From: DASYDU01 sp050248495
Lineage (GTDB): Bacteria; Planctomycetota; Planctomycetia; Pirellulales; Lacipirellulaceae
DNA length: 64,000 nt
Direction: 5' to 3'
Assembly: GCA_050248495.1 (NCBI GenBank)
Contig: JBFWSG010000002.1
Coordinates: forward strand, 172,660 to 236,659
The notes under the pieces are model-generated. The model was not told the origin of the DNA. It worked only from the letters and a program-made list of their open reading frames with translations, and made no database searches. The position numbers and the translations under genes are program-made. Shown here one piece after another: positions 43,641 to 51,957 of this stretch (position 1 is the stretch's first letter; every line of letters begins with the position of its first letter).

Positions 43641-44492
43641 CTACGGCGAATTTGCGCGTCGCCGAGCGCGAAGCGAAGACAGCAATGCCGCCCAGAGCCC
43701 GCCGCAAAACAGTGACGCGACCGTCGGCTCGGGGACCACGATGCCGGCGACGCTACCGGCACCCGGCAGAACTGTCCCGAAGTTCAGTTTCCAGTGCTCG
43801 TAGTCGCCGTCATTGATGGTGCCGTCGCCATTGCCGTCGGCACCGCTGCCCGGATCGACTTCGGCGCCGAACGCGTCGCGCCAGACGGTGTAGTCGGCGG
43901 CGTCGACCGTTTGATCGCCGTTGTAGTCGCCGGAGTTCATCGGCGGGGCCAGGTTCACCGAGCCGGTGGTGCCGGCGAAATTCGTTGGTGAATTCAGGCC
44001 GGCGGTGCCGGCTGGATAGACGAGCGACATAGTGCCGTCGGTCGGCAGCGCGGCGAAGGTCCGTGATTCGAGGATGCCGAAGCCGGAACAGCCATTTTGG
44101 CAAAAGCGAATGGTGTCGCCGGCGGGATTCATGAAGTTGGCCGCCAGCGTGTAGTCGGAGGTCAGCAGGGACGGGGTCGTCGGCAGGCCGGGCTGGGTTT
44201 CAAAGCCGCTGGTGGCGATCAGAATCCGCTTGTTCGTCGTCGAACCGCTGAGATTGTGATTGAAGGTGAACGTCTTTCCGGTGGAGGTGGATTGGATCGT
44301 CATCGTGGAAAAGCCGGTGGCGAAGGTTTCGCTCGGCGCGGTCGTGGTCATTTCGATGAACTGGACCGTGCCATCATCGTTGGAGAAGACCTCGCTGAAT
44401 CGCCATAAGTGAAAGAAGGCCTGGGCTGGCGTCGCTATGAGCGCAACGCTGCCGCAGACTGCAACAAGGGCCGCAGATCGAATAAGTCGCAT
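43641..44492 (-). CDS. Exported protein with dockerin-like loops and PEP-CTERM anchor
   Basis: A 283-residue protein. Signal peptide IRSAALVAVCGSVALIATPA, then a beta-rich domain of about 170 residues (FHLWRFSEVFSNDDGTVQFI, FTFNHNLSGSTTNKRILIAT, DTIRFCQNGCSGFGILESRT). Two calcium-loop repeats follow (GDYNGDQTVDAADYTVWRDA, DGNGDGTINDGDYEHWKLNF), then the VPEPTVASLFCGGLWAALLS anchor and an Arg-rich end. The domain resembles no family I can name; the start FHLWRFSEVFSNDDGTVQFIE is typical of planctomycete exported proteins. Lies between two related genes on the same strand. Confidence 0.8.
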   Translation of the reverse strand: MRLIRSAALVAVCGSVALIATPAQAFFHLWRFSEVFSNDDGTVQFIEMTTTAPSETFATGFSTMTIQSTSTGKTFTFNHNLSGSTTNKRILIATSGFETQPGLPTTPSLLTSDYTLAANFMNPAGDTIRFCQNGCSGFGILESRTFAALPTDGTMSLVYPAGTAGLNSPTNFAGTTGSVNLAPPMNSGDYNGDQTVDAADYTVWRDAFGAEVDPGSGADGNGDGTINDGDYEHWKLNFGTVLPGAGSVAGIVVPEPTVASLFCGGLWAALLSSLRARRRANSP

Positions 44493-44552
44493 CGAATTTC
44501 TCCCACGCGCTTCGTTGCCGAAGAATTGCCCTGGCCCGCGTGGTTTGAGTTG

Positions 44553-45368
44553 CTAACCGGCGGATCTTTGTCTGGTCGTTCGACGACCGGCAACGAGCAG
44601 GAACAGCCCGCCGAATAGTTGTGCGATCGTGGTTGGTTCGGGAACCCCGGCCGCCGCGCCAGCCGGTACGAGGTTGCCGAAGCGGTCCTTCCAATACTGA
44701 TAGTCCGGCGCATCGATTTCACCGCTTCGATCGCCGTCGGCACCGTCGCCCTGGACCGCCACCGTCTGACCGAGCGTGTCGCGCCAGATCGTGTAGTCTG
44801 CGGCATCGACGACGAAGTTGCCACTATAGTCGCCGGTCGGCTCCAACATCGGCGGCTGAGCCCGCATATAGGCGAAGCCTCCGGTCAGAGGATCGTGGCC
44901 GGTCGTCCAGTTCGTGAATTGGATGTCGAAATAGATGTCTTCGGGAATCAAATGGACGACGGCGCTGCGGCCGACGATGAAGTTGCCTACTGAGCCGCCA
45001 TAGGCGGCGGTGAAGTCGTCAAACACCAGGCTGGCATAGTTCGCGGCAGAAATCTCCTGGCCGTCGTTCACCGGGATGCCGCCGACGAGGACCAGATCAC
45101 TCGCCCATTCGGTCAGCTCGGGACTTGCCCCGTTGTCGAAACCGACTTCGTAAGCGGCATTGTAGAGGCCGCCCGTGTCACCCCGGGCGAAAATGGCGTT
45201 GTCTGTGATGAAGTCCTGATATTTAGAATCGGAACCATCAACTCCGCCTGGCTTGGTGAAGCTGTAGGTGAGTCCGGACCAAACGGTCTGTCCCGCCGCG
45301 GCGCCGGCCAGCGAAAGCAGCAGGGCGCAGACGGGGAGAGAGATGACGACTAAGTGGGCGAGGCGCAT
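44553..45368 (-). CDS. Exported dockerin-like/PEP-CTERM protein, paralogue of 42996-43598
   Basis: A 271-residue protein with signal peptide (VISLPVCALLLSLAGAAAG). The core domain reads VWSGLTYSFTKPGG, ARGDTGGLYNAAYEVGFDNG, ISAANYASLVFDDFTAAYGG, SAVVHLIPEDIYFDIQFTNW and GGFAYMRAQPP. Nearly every one of these blocks has a counterpart in the gene at 42996. Two calcium loops follow (GDYSGNFVVDAADYTIWRDT, DGDRSGEIDAPDYQYWKDRF), then the VPEPTTIAQLFGGLFLLVAG anchor and a basic end. Function unknown. First gene of the minus-strand run. Confidence 0.8.
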   Translation of the reverse strand: MRLAHLVVISLPVCALLLSLAGAAAGQTVWSGLTYSFTKPGGVDGSDSKYQDFITDNAIFARGDTGGLYNAAYEVGFDNGASPELTEWASDLVLVGGIPVNDGQEISAANYASLVFDDFTAAYGGSVGNFIVGRSAVVHLIPEDIYFDIQFTNWTTGHDPLTGGFAYMRAQPPMLEPTGDYSGNFVVDAADYTIWRDTLGQTVAVQGDGADGDRSGEIDAPDYQYWKDRFGNLVPAGAAAGVPEPTTIAQLFGGLFLLVAGRRTTRQRSAG

Positions 45369-45726
45369 GAGAACTCCGCAGACGTCGAATTGTGCCCAGA
45401 CGGGCGGGCAAAATTCTTTCCGGCTGATCCGCCGTAGCGGATTGGCCCAGCAGCACGGAGTGGGTGCCCCAGGAGAGTCAGTATCGCCGAAGCGGCGGCG
45501 ATTATCAAGGAATTTCGTTGGCGATCGCGGGAGATGTAAGTTGGCGGGGATGCGAACCCTAGTCGGCCCCCCGGGGACCGTGTTAATCTTGAGAAATTTT
45601 ACCCGGCTCGGTTGGCCCGATTGCTGCGTGCTGTGAACGGTTTTGCGGTGGCGGCCTGGCGGAGATTCGCCCGCGTGCTGAAGTACGCTTGCCGAGTGGG
45701 TGTTCCCTTAGCCCGAATTTGACGCT
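45369..45726. other. Divergent gap upstream of carB
   Basis: 358 bases between a dockerin-like gene (minus) and carB (plus). I see no gene. It contains a GC-rich palindromic spot CCCCCCGGGG near 45571 and an AT-rich part (GTTAATCTTGAGAAATTTTA) near 45583-45602 that could hold the carB promoter. No recognised pyrimidine or arginine control element. Confidence 0.4.
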
Positions 45727-48700
45727 GTGCCTCGACGCGACGACCTGAAGAAGATTCTGATTATTGGTTCCGGCCCGATCATCATTGGTCAGGCTTGCGA
45801 ATTCGACTATTCCGGCACCCAGGCCTGCAAGGCGCTCCGCGAGGAAGGGTACGAAGTCGTCCTGGTGAACTCGAACCCGGCGACGATCATGACGGACCCC
45901 GCGACGGCGGACCGCACGTACATCGAGCCGCTCACGTGGCAGATCGTTGCCAAGGTGATCGAGCGCGAGCGGCCGGATGCGCTCTTGCCGACGCTCGGCG
46001 GGCAGACGGGGCTCAACGTCGCCATGGATCTGTGGCGGCACAACGTACTCGACAAGTTCGGCGTCGAGATGATCGGCGCCAACGCCGATGTGATCGACAA
46101 AGCGGAGAACCGCGATCGCTTTCAACAGGCGATGCACAAGATCGGCCTCGAGACGGCCCGCGGCAAGACGGTCGTCAATCTCGACGAGGCCCGGGCCTGG
46201 ATCGAAGAGATCGGCCTGCCGGCGGTCGTGCGGCCGAGCTTCACGATGGGTGGCAGCGGCTCGGCAATCGCCTATAGCCGCAGCGAATACGATGAGCTGG
46301 TCCGCCGCGGCCTCGATCAATCGCCCACGACGCAAGTGCTCATCGAGGAATCGATCCTCGGCTGGAAAGAGTACGAGATGGAGGTGATGCGCGACAAGGA
46401 CGACAACGTCGTCATCATCTGCTCGATCGAAAACTTTGACCCGATGGGCGTTCACACGGGCGATTCGATCACGGTGGCCCCCACGCAAACGCTCAGCGAC
46501 AAGGAATATCAGCGGATGCGGGACGCCTCGCAGGCCGTGATCCGCGAGATCGGCGTCGAGACGGGCGGGTCGAACATTCAGTTTGCCATTCATCCCGAGA
46601 CGGGGCGGATGATCGTCATCGAGATGAATCCCCGCGTGAGCCGGTCGAGCGCGCTGGCGTCGAAGGCGACCGGATTTCCGATTGCCAAGATCGCGGCGAA
46701 GCTGGCTGTCGGTTATCGGCTGCACGAGCTGCCGAACGACATCACCCGCGAAACGACCGCCTGCTTCGAGCCGACGATCGACTACGTGGTGACGAAGATC
46801 CCGCGGTTCGCATTCGAGAAGTTTCCCGAGGCGGACCCGACCCTCACCACGCAGATGAAGAGCGTCGGCGAGACGATGGCGATCGGCAGCACGTTCAAGG
46901 AATCGTTCCAGAAGGCGCTCCGCGGGCTGGAAGTCGGGGCCGACGGCTTCGGCAGTGACCGCAAGGATCTGTGGGGCACCGATGAGCAGCCGAGCGAGGA
47001 AGAGATTATCGCCCGGCTCTCGAAGCCCGGGGCGGAGCGGGTTTGGCATTTGCGCTATGCGATTAAGAGCGGCATGAGCGTTGAGCGGATTTATGAGCTC
47101 ACGGGGATCGATCCGTGGTTCCTCGACAATCTTCTGGAGATCGTGGAGACGGAAGACATGCTTCGAGAATTGGCGGCGCGAGCCGGGCGGTCCTCCGCCT
47201 CGATCGGGGGCGAGGACGCCCCGGCTCGCGCGCAAGCAGTGCTTGAGGCGATTCCCACCAACGCCCTTCGCACCGCGAAGCGGCAAGGCTTCTCCGACCG
47301 CCAACTAGCAAACATCTTCGGGCTCACCGAGCTGGAGGTCCGACGAGACCGCATCCGCCGCGGCGTCCGCGCGACATTCAAATCGGTCGACACCTGCGCC
47401 GCCGAGTTCGAGGCCTACACGCCGTACTACTATTCGACGTACGAAGAGGAGAACGAAGTGCCGTCCAAAGAGACAAGAGTAAAGAGTCTAGTGTGGAGAG
47501 CCGGAACTTCGGCTGCTGGCTCTGGACACTCGACTCTGGGCTCTGGACTCAAATCGATCATGATCCTCGGCGGCGGGCCGAACCGGATCGGGCAGGGGAT
47601 CGAGTTCGATTACTGCTGCTGCCACGCCAGCTTCGCGCTCCGCGAGCTCGGCATCGAGTCGGTGATGGTCAACTCGAACCCGGAGACGGTGAGCACCGAT
47701 TACGACACGAGCGACATGCTGTTCTTCGAGCCGCTTACGGTGGAGGACGTGCTCAACATTTGCGACGTGGTGGAACCGGACGGTGTGATCGTGCAGTTTG
47801 GCGGGCAGACGCCGCTGAACTTGGCGCGGCGGCTCAAGGAGGCGGGCGTGCCGATCATTGGCACCAGCGTCGACGCGATCGAGGCCGCCGAAGACCGCGA
47901 GAAGTTTCAGCAGCTGCTCCACAAGCTCGGCCTCAAGCAGCCGCCCAACGGCATCGCGCGCACGATGGACGAGGCCCGCCGCGAGGCCGAGAAGATCGGC
48001 TATCCGCTCTTGGTGCGGCCGAGCTTCGTGCTGGGCGGCCGGGCGATGGAAATTTGCTACGATCCGGTGCAAATGGAGCGCTTCGTGAAGGAAGCGTTCA
48101 TCGCCGCCGAGGGGCAGCCGGTGCTCATCGATCGATTCCTCGAAGGGGCGACCGAGGTCGATGTCGACTGCATCAGCGATGGGCGGGATGTGATCATCGC
48201 CGGCATTATGGAGCACATCGAGGAAGCGGGCGTCCACTCGGGCGACTCAGCCTGCGCGATTCCGCCGTACAGCCTGCCCGGCCCCGCGACCGCCGAGATC
48301 CGCGAAGCGACCATCGCGCTAGCCAAGGAGCTGGGCGTAGTCGGGCTGATGAACGTGCAGTTCGCGGTGAAGCAGGAGGAGGGGCGGTACGTCGTCTACG
48401 TTCTCGAAGTGAATCCGCGGGCGAGCCGCACGGTGCCGTTCGTGGCCAAGGCGACGGGGCTCGCAACGGCGAAGGTGGCGGCCAAAGTGATGGCGGGCGT
48501 GTCGCTTGCGGAGCAGGGGGTCACGTCCGATCCGATTCCGGCCCATGTGTCGGTGAAAGAAGCGGTGCTGCCGTTCATCAAATTCACCGGCGTCGACATC
48601 GTGCTCGGCCCCGAGATGCGGTCTACCGGCGAAGTGATGGGGATCAGCGAGCGGTTCTCGATGGCCTTTGCCAAGAGCCAACTGGCGGCGGGCACCGTGC

Positions 48701-49110
48701 TGCCGCAGACGGGCAACATCTTCGTGAGCGTCGCCGAACGGCACAAAGCGGCCGCAGTTGAACTCGCGCAGCGGCTCGCCGGCATGGGCTTTTCCTTGAT
48801 CGCCACGAGCGGCACGGCCGCCGCACTTGAAGCGGCCGGCATCGCCTGCCGGCGGATCAAGAAGATTCAAGAAGGCCATCCGAATCTGCTCGACCTGTTC
48901 GCTGACCGCGAAGTGGCGCTCGTGATGAACACGCCCAGCGGCAAAGGCGCCCGCACGGACGAAGGCCGCATCCGCGCGGCGGCCGTGCAAGCCGGCGTGC
49001 CGTGCGTAACGACGATCGAAGCGGCGACCGCCGCGGTGAAGGCGATCGAAGCCCTCCGCGAAGAAGAGATGCAGGTCCTCTCACTGCAGGACCGGTTTGC
49101 TGCCACGTAG
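45727..49110 (+). CDS. carB: Carbamoyl-phosphate synthase large subunit
   Basis: Makes carbamoyl phosphate from bicarbonate, ammonia (from CarA) and two ATP for arginine and pyrimidine synthesis. The 1127-residue protein has two homologous halves: PRRDDLKKILIIGSGPIIIG at the start with ATP-grasp I (RPSFTMGGSGSAIAYS near 168, EMNPRVSRSSALASKATG near 300), the oligomerisation region, then IMILGGGPNRIGQG near 613 with ATP-grasp II (RPSFVLGGRAMEICYDP near 763, EVNPRASRTVPFVAKATG near 898), and the C-terminal allosteric domain (IFVSVAERHKAAA, PSGKGARTDEGRIRAAA). The linker between the halves carries about 26 extra residues. GTG 45727 fits the family start. carA is not adjacent. Confidence 0.97.
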   Translation: MPRRDDLKKILIIGSGPIIIGQACEFDYSGTQACKALREEGYEVVLVNSNPATIMTDPATADRTYIEPLTWQIVAKVIERERPDALLPTLGGQTGLNVAMDLWRHNVLDKFGVEMIGANADVIDKAENRDRFQQAMHKIGLETARGKTVVNLDEARAWIEEIGLPAVVRPSFTMGGSGSAIAYSRSEYDELVRRGLDQSPTTQVLIEESILGWKEYEMEVMRDKDDNVVIICSIENFDPMGVHTGDSITVAPTQTLSDKEYQRMRDASQAVIREIGVETGGSNIQFAIHPETGRMIVIEMNPRVSRSSALASKATGFPIAKIAAKLAVGYRLHELPNDITRETTACFEPTIDYVVTKIPRFAFEKFPEADPTLTTQMKSVGETMAIGSTFKESFQKALRGLEVGADGFGSDRKDLWGTDEQPSEEEIIARLSKPGAERVWHLRYAIKSGMSVERIYELTGIDPWFLDNLLEIVETEDMLRELAARAGRSSASIGGEDAPARAQAVLEAIPTNALRTAKRQGFSDRQLANIFGLTELEVRRDRIRRGVRATFKSVDTCAAEFEAYTPYYYSTYEEENEVPSKETRVKSLVWRAGTSAAGSGHSTLGSGLKSIMILGGGPNRIGQGIEFDYCCCHASFALRELGIESVMVNSNPETVSTDYDTSDMLFFEPLTVEDVLNICDVVEPDGVIVQFGGQTPLNLARRLKEAGVPIIGTSVDAIEAAEDREKFQQLLHKLGLKQPPNGIARTMDEARREAEKIGYPLLVRPSFVLGGRAMEICYDPVQMERFVKEAFIAAEGQPVLIDRFLEGATEVDVDCISDGRDVIIAGIMEHIEEAGVHSGDSACAIPPYSLPGPATAEIREATIALAKELGVVGLMNVQFAVKQEEGRYVVYVLEVNPRASRTVPFVAKATGLATAKVAAKVMAGVSLAEQGVTSDPIPAHVSVKEAVLPFIKFTGVDIVLGPEMRSTGEVMGISERFSMAFAKSQLAAGTVLPQTGNIFVSVAERHKAAAVELAQRLAGMGFSLIATSGTAAALEAAGIACRRIKKIQEGHPNLLDLFADREVALVMNTPSGKGARTDEGRIRAAAVQAGVPCVTTIEAATAAVKAIEALREEEMQVLSLQDRFAAT
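47465..47552 (+). repeat. Repeat-derived in-frame insertion in carB
   Basis: Between EEENEVPS and IMILGGG the coding DNA reads as a low-complexity stretch rich in CTCTGGACTC, CTCTGGGCTC and GAGTAAAGAGTC words. It is unlike normal carB codons and encodes a Ser/Gly/Ala/Thr-rich linker. E. coli CarB has only about ten residues between the corresponding points. Similar GGGAGCCGGGAGTC wording occurs in the intergenic spot at 4352-4378. Confidence 0.6.
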
Positions 49111-49153
49111 TTTCGGGTCCGATAGGCGTTGACTCGATTTGCTGAGTTGTTGA

Positions 49154-49912
49154 ATGGCCGAGAATCTCGCCGACGAAACTCCAGTCGACGGGCCTCACTC
49201 TAAGCCCGAACAACTGCGTTTCCGGTTGTGGCATTTGTTCTTATTGATGGCCGTGATGGCAATCGTGCTTACGATTACCGCGCCAAATCAATTTCCACGC
49301 CCGGGGCTCTCCGATGACAGTCCGCTGCACCTTGTGTTTTCTGGCCTGGTCGTTTTTGGCAGCATATTGACTGCAGCTGCGCTCACTGCCGCTGGATTGG
49401 GGCTCTACGGGCGAAGGCACGGACAGAGATTTCTCGATCAGCCGGGGCATTGGCTGGTGCTGGAAATGGCTATTGCGGCCGCTGGGGCCACCGTCATTCA
49501 ACTTGCCTTTCGACTCCTGGTCGGAAGCGCGGACGTGGGCACATTCACGTCTCCATCGCCGAAGTCTTCAACGCAGACGTCGCCTGCGTTCGCACTGTTA
49601 ATTGGTTTTGGCCTGCTTTCGTTGTTATGTCTGATCGCAATTATCATTCTGAACGTCCTATTTGGGCGCAAACAGAGCGAGCGGCGCTGGCGCTGGATAT
49701 TCTATCTCAAAGCGCTATCGCCATTTCTCTGGATTCCGGGCATGGCGATCTTATTGATTTGTTTAGTGCGTGCCGTCCGTGTGGACCGTCGAGAAAATGT
49801 GACACGCGATGCGGCACACTATTGCGGTATCATCCTGCTGTTCCTGAGCACGCTCTTGCTACTGGCATCGACAGTGCTTTCCTTCACACTTTTTTGGCAA
49901 CATTTTCCTTAG
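49154..49912 (+). CDS. Polytopic membrane protein, unknown
   Basis: A 252-residue protein with a 20-residue polar N-terminus and then the RFRLWHLFLLMAVMAIVLTI segment, a form of N-terminal membrane helix very common in planctomycete proteins. Further helices: LVVFGSILTAAALTAAGLGL, LEMAIAAAGATVIQLAFRLL, FALLIGFGLLSLLCLIAIII, SPFLWIPGMAILLICLVRAV, and IILLFLSTLLLLASTVLSFT. Between helices 3 and 4 is a Ser/Thr/Pro loop. No catalytic motif. ATG 49154 is used. 44 bases after carB; function not linked to it. Confidence 0.65.
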   Translation: MAENLADETPVDGPHSKPEQLRFRLWHLFLLMAVMAIVLTITAPNQFPRPGLSDDSPLHLVFSGLVVFGSILTAAALTAAGLGLYGRRHGQRFLDQPGHWLVLEMAIAAAGATVIQLAFRLLVGSADVGTFTSPSPKSSTQTSPAFALLIGFGLLSLLCLIAIIILNVLFGRKQSERRWRWIFYLKALSPFLWIPGMAILLICLVRAVRVDRRENVTRDAAHYCGIILLFLSTLLLLASTVLSFTLFWQHFP

Positions 49913-50075
49913 TCTTCGCTGAACTCGCAGCAGAACAAGCGCGCAGCGTTATGCTGAGGCGATGGGAATTAGAAATCGACCCTGCGCCGGCGGCATAAGT
50001 TCGCCGCCCTTGACGAACGCTTGGGTGTGAACCTTGGTGGTGGCGCCTGCGTCCTCTCGCCCGGAGGGCTTCGCG

Positions 50076-50750
50076 GTGGGTGGACGAGTCGTCAATCCGG
50101 CACAGTTACATAGCGCAGTTCAGTCGGCAGCGTTTCTGGCTTCGACCGAGGTGGTCGACTGGTACCATGCCGATGTGCGCACGCTGGCCTGGTGTCTGGC
50201 CGGGGGCGAACGGGATGCGGTCGAGGTTTCGCGGCGGTGTTTCGAATGGGTCCGCGACGAGGTGCGCCACAGCGTCGATGCGGGCGATTCGATCGTGACC
50301 TGCAACGCGTCGGAAGTCCTCGCGCATCGCACCGGTTTCTGTTATGCCAAGAGCCACCTGCTCGCGGCGCTCTTGCGGGCCAACGGCATCGCGGCCGGCT
50401 TCTGTTACCAACGGCTCTCGTTCGACGGCGCGGGCCCGCCGTTTTGCTTGCATGGTCTCAACGCGGTGCTCTTGCCGGAGTACGGCTGGTATCGCGTCGA
50501 TGCGCGGGGAAACAAACCGAGGGTTAACGCTTGTTTTGCGCCTCCCGAGGAGCAACTGGCGTTCACGCCGCTCGTCGAGGGCGAGCGGGATTTTGCCACT
50601 ATCCACGCCGAGCCGCTGCCGCTCGTCGTCGCGGCGCTCGGCCAGGGCGCGACGGTATCGGAGGTCTGCAGCCGGCTGCCCGATTGGACCGAAATTCCGC
50701 CAGCAGAACCCGCAGCAATTGGCAGAATTGCGGAATCCTGGCGCGGATAG
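50076..50750 (+). CDS. Transglutaminase-like protein
   Basis: A 224-residue protein with the papain-like transglutaminase core. The Cys is in HRTGFCYAKSHLLAALLRAN near 90, the His in PFCLHGLNAVLLPEYGWYRV near 130, and the Asp in WYRVDARGNKPRV near 145. The triad is complete and in the right order, so it is probably an active protease, amidase or transglutaminase. There is no signal peptide, so it is cytoplasmic. The start is decided by GGAGGG at 50063-50068, seven bases before GTG 50076; a GTG at 50034 is also in frame. Confidence 0.82.
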   Translation: MGGRVVNPAQLHSAVQSAAFLASTEVVDWYHADVRTLAWCLAGGERDAVEVSRRCFEWVRDEVRHSVDAGDSIVTCNASEVLAHRTGFCYAKSHLLAALLRANGIAAGFCYQRLSFDGAGPPFCLHGLNAVLLPEYGWYRVDARGNKPRVNACFAPPEEQLAFTPLVEGERDFATIHAEPLPLVVAALGQGATVSEVCSRLPDWTEIPPAEPAAIGRIAESWRG

Positions 50751-51042
50751 CGGAAGATGCCGGGGTGGAGGGCAGAAAAAATTCTTTCGTTTGGCTCCAA
50801 AACCGCCCTTGACCGCTTTTTCGCCGGGCCCTATTCTCCGCCCCGCCACGACGGACGACACATGGGAGGCCTCGAAGGGGCAAGTCGTTGTGGCGACGAA
50901 TTGCGGCTGCTAAAATGCTTGCACCAGCCGCAGACCGAGCCTAGGGCTGACTGGCAGGAGGAGGGCCAGGATCGACCAAAGCGGGGACAGGGCGCGGGCC
51001 AGGCATCGAAGGGTTAGTTGAGCACCACCAAATAGAGTGGTG

Positions 51043-51071
51043 TGGCAAAGATGCTGGATTTCCGCTAAGAT
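51043..51071 (+). promoter_or_regulatory. Possible sigma-70 promoter of the candidate small RNA
   Basis: TGGCAA (51043-51048), a 17-base spacer, and TAAGAT (51066-51071). The -35 element is weak but spacing is ideal. Start of transcription would be near 51078. Confidence 0.4.
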
Positions 51072-51077
51072 ACACTC

Positions 51078-51220
51078 CCCGACGCATATCGGTCGCCCTC
51101 CCCCCTCGCGACCCGATAAGCGTCCGCCCGCACGCAAGCGTTATTGCGTCCAATCGCTCCCGGAAAGGTGACGACGTCCTTTGCCCCCCTGGGACGTGTG
51201 CTTTTCTGGGAGCTTTTTTA
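51078..51220 (+). ncRNA. Candidate structured small RNA with intrinsic terminator
   Basis: About 143 bases containing three consecutive hairpins. The first pairs ATCGGTCGC (51088-51096) with GCGACCCGAT (51108-51117), one bulge. The second is ACGCAA (51132-51137) with TTGCGT (51144-51149) around a six-base loop. The third is the terminator stem at 51156-51213. No Shine-Dalgarno or open frame fits, and the terminator precedes the next gene by 360 bases, so this is not its leader. It does not show the conserved words of tmRNA, RNase P RNA or SRP RNA. Identity unknown. Confidence 0.4.
51156..51219 (+). terminator. Strong Rho-independent terminator
   Basis: GCTCCCGGAAAGG (51156-51168) pairs with CTTTTCTGGGAGC (51201-51213) over 13 positions, two of them G-U. 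An inner ACGTCC/GGACGT stem stacks in the loop, and TTTTTT follows at 51214-51219. Confidence 0.7.
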
Positions 51221-51547
51221 TTGCGCTGAGAGAGTTTCTTGCGCATTCGGCGCTACGCGCAGTGGACGCAAATTCGCCAAGTCCTGCTGTCCGTGAATAA
51301 GACCTGCGGGTCGTGGATAAGCCGTCGACAGGCGCTCGCGGTGACGTGTCGCCGCATTCTTACGCAGGGACCCTCAAGCCAGTTCGGCGCGATCGCGCTT
51401 GGTCCGCATTTGCGTGGCCGTTGAGGGCGACCGATTGCAGTGCGCGCGGCGCGAAAACGCAATTTTCTCGGCGCGGTAGCAACTTTCTTGTGGGCCGAGA
51501 AATCGCTCGCTCAAGTCGTGACCGTCACGGCGCCGATCTCTCTTGCC

Positions 51548-51568
51548 ATACCTCGAACTGAAAGGTAT
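51548..51568. promoter_or_regulatory. ATACCT-N9-AGGTAT palindrome before padR, candidate operator
   Basis: Perfect 6-base arms 12 bases upstream of the padR ATG. PadR proteins commonly bind such spaced inverted repeats at their own promoter, so autoregulation is likely. The exact consensus for this member is unknown. Confidence 0.45.
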
Positions 51569-51579
51569 CGTTCGCCGCC

Positions 51580-51957
51580 ATGAGCGAGAGTAAACCGAAT
51601 CCGAAGCGCACGTCGAACCCCGATTTCATGAACGGCATTCCGGAGCTCGTCGTGCTCGAGCTGCTGGCGCGCCGCCCGATGTACGGTTACGAAATCGTGC
51701 AGGCGATCCAAGCGGAAAGCGGCGGCGTGCTCGCGTTTGGCGAAGGCTGCATCTATCCGCTGTTGCACAAGCTGGAAGAGCGCGGCGATCTCTCTTCGCG
51801 GCGAATGGTCGTCGGCGGACGGAGCCGCGTCGTGTATCGCGTCACGCCTAAGGGGGGCCAGCGCTCGGCCGAGTCAGCGGCCGCGTGGAGCGCGATTGTT
51901 GAGGCCGTCGGCAATATTTTGCAAGGTGCGAGACATGAGCGTGCGAAGATTGCTTGA
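51580..51957 (+). CDS. PadR family transcriptional regulator
   Basis: A 125-residue winged-helix repressor: NGIPELVVLELLARRPMYGY near 18, YEIVQAIQAESGGVLAFGEG near 37, the wing region GCIYPLLHKLEERGDLSSRR near 56, and RSRVVYRVTPKG near 81. A short C-terminal helix for dimerisation ends AVGNILQGARHERAKIA. PadR members respond to phenolic acids, drugs or membrane stress and often sit next to membrane proteins, as here. ATG 51580 lies 12 bases after a palindrome. The last 23 bases overlap the start of the next gene. Confidence 0.93.
   Translation: MSESKPNPKRTSNPDFMNGIPELVVLELLARRPMYGYEIVQAIQAESGGVLAFGEGCIYPLLHKLEERGDLSSRRMVVGGRSRVVYRVTPKGGQRSAESAAAWSAIVEAVGNILQGARHERAKIA

Larger units (their letters stand above)
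50751..51579. other. Long intergenic region with candidate small RNA
   Basis: 829 bases without a supported protein gene: the frames present lack ribosome sites. From left to right it holds a CACCA/TGGTG hairpin near 51023-51042, a possible promoter at 51043-51071, a hairpin-rich segment at 51078-51220 ending in a strong terminator, then 320 bases with nothing recognised apart from an ATACCT/AGGTAT palindrome just before the padR start. Confidence 0.55.

Noticed and set aside
45583..47304. 573-codon open frame on the minus strand
   Set aside because: It is antisense to carB and consists of His/Arg/Leu/Asp-rich shadow sequence without recognisable domains.
51305..51325. GTGGATAAG, a near match to a DnaA box
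   Set aside because: A single isolated 8-of-9 match far from the replication genes; isolated matches are expected by chance.
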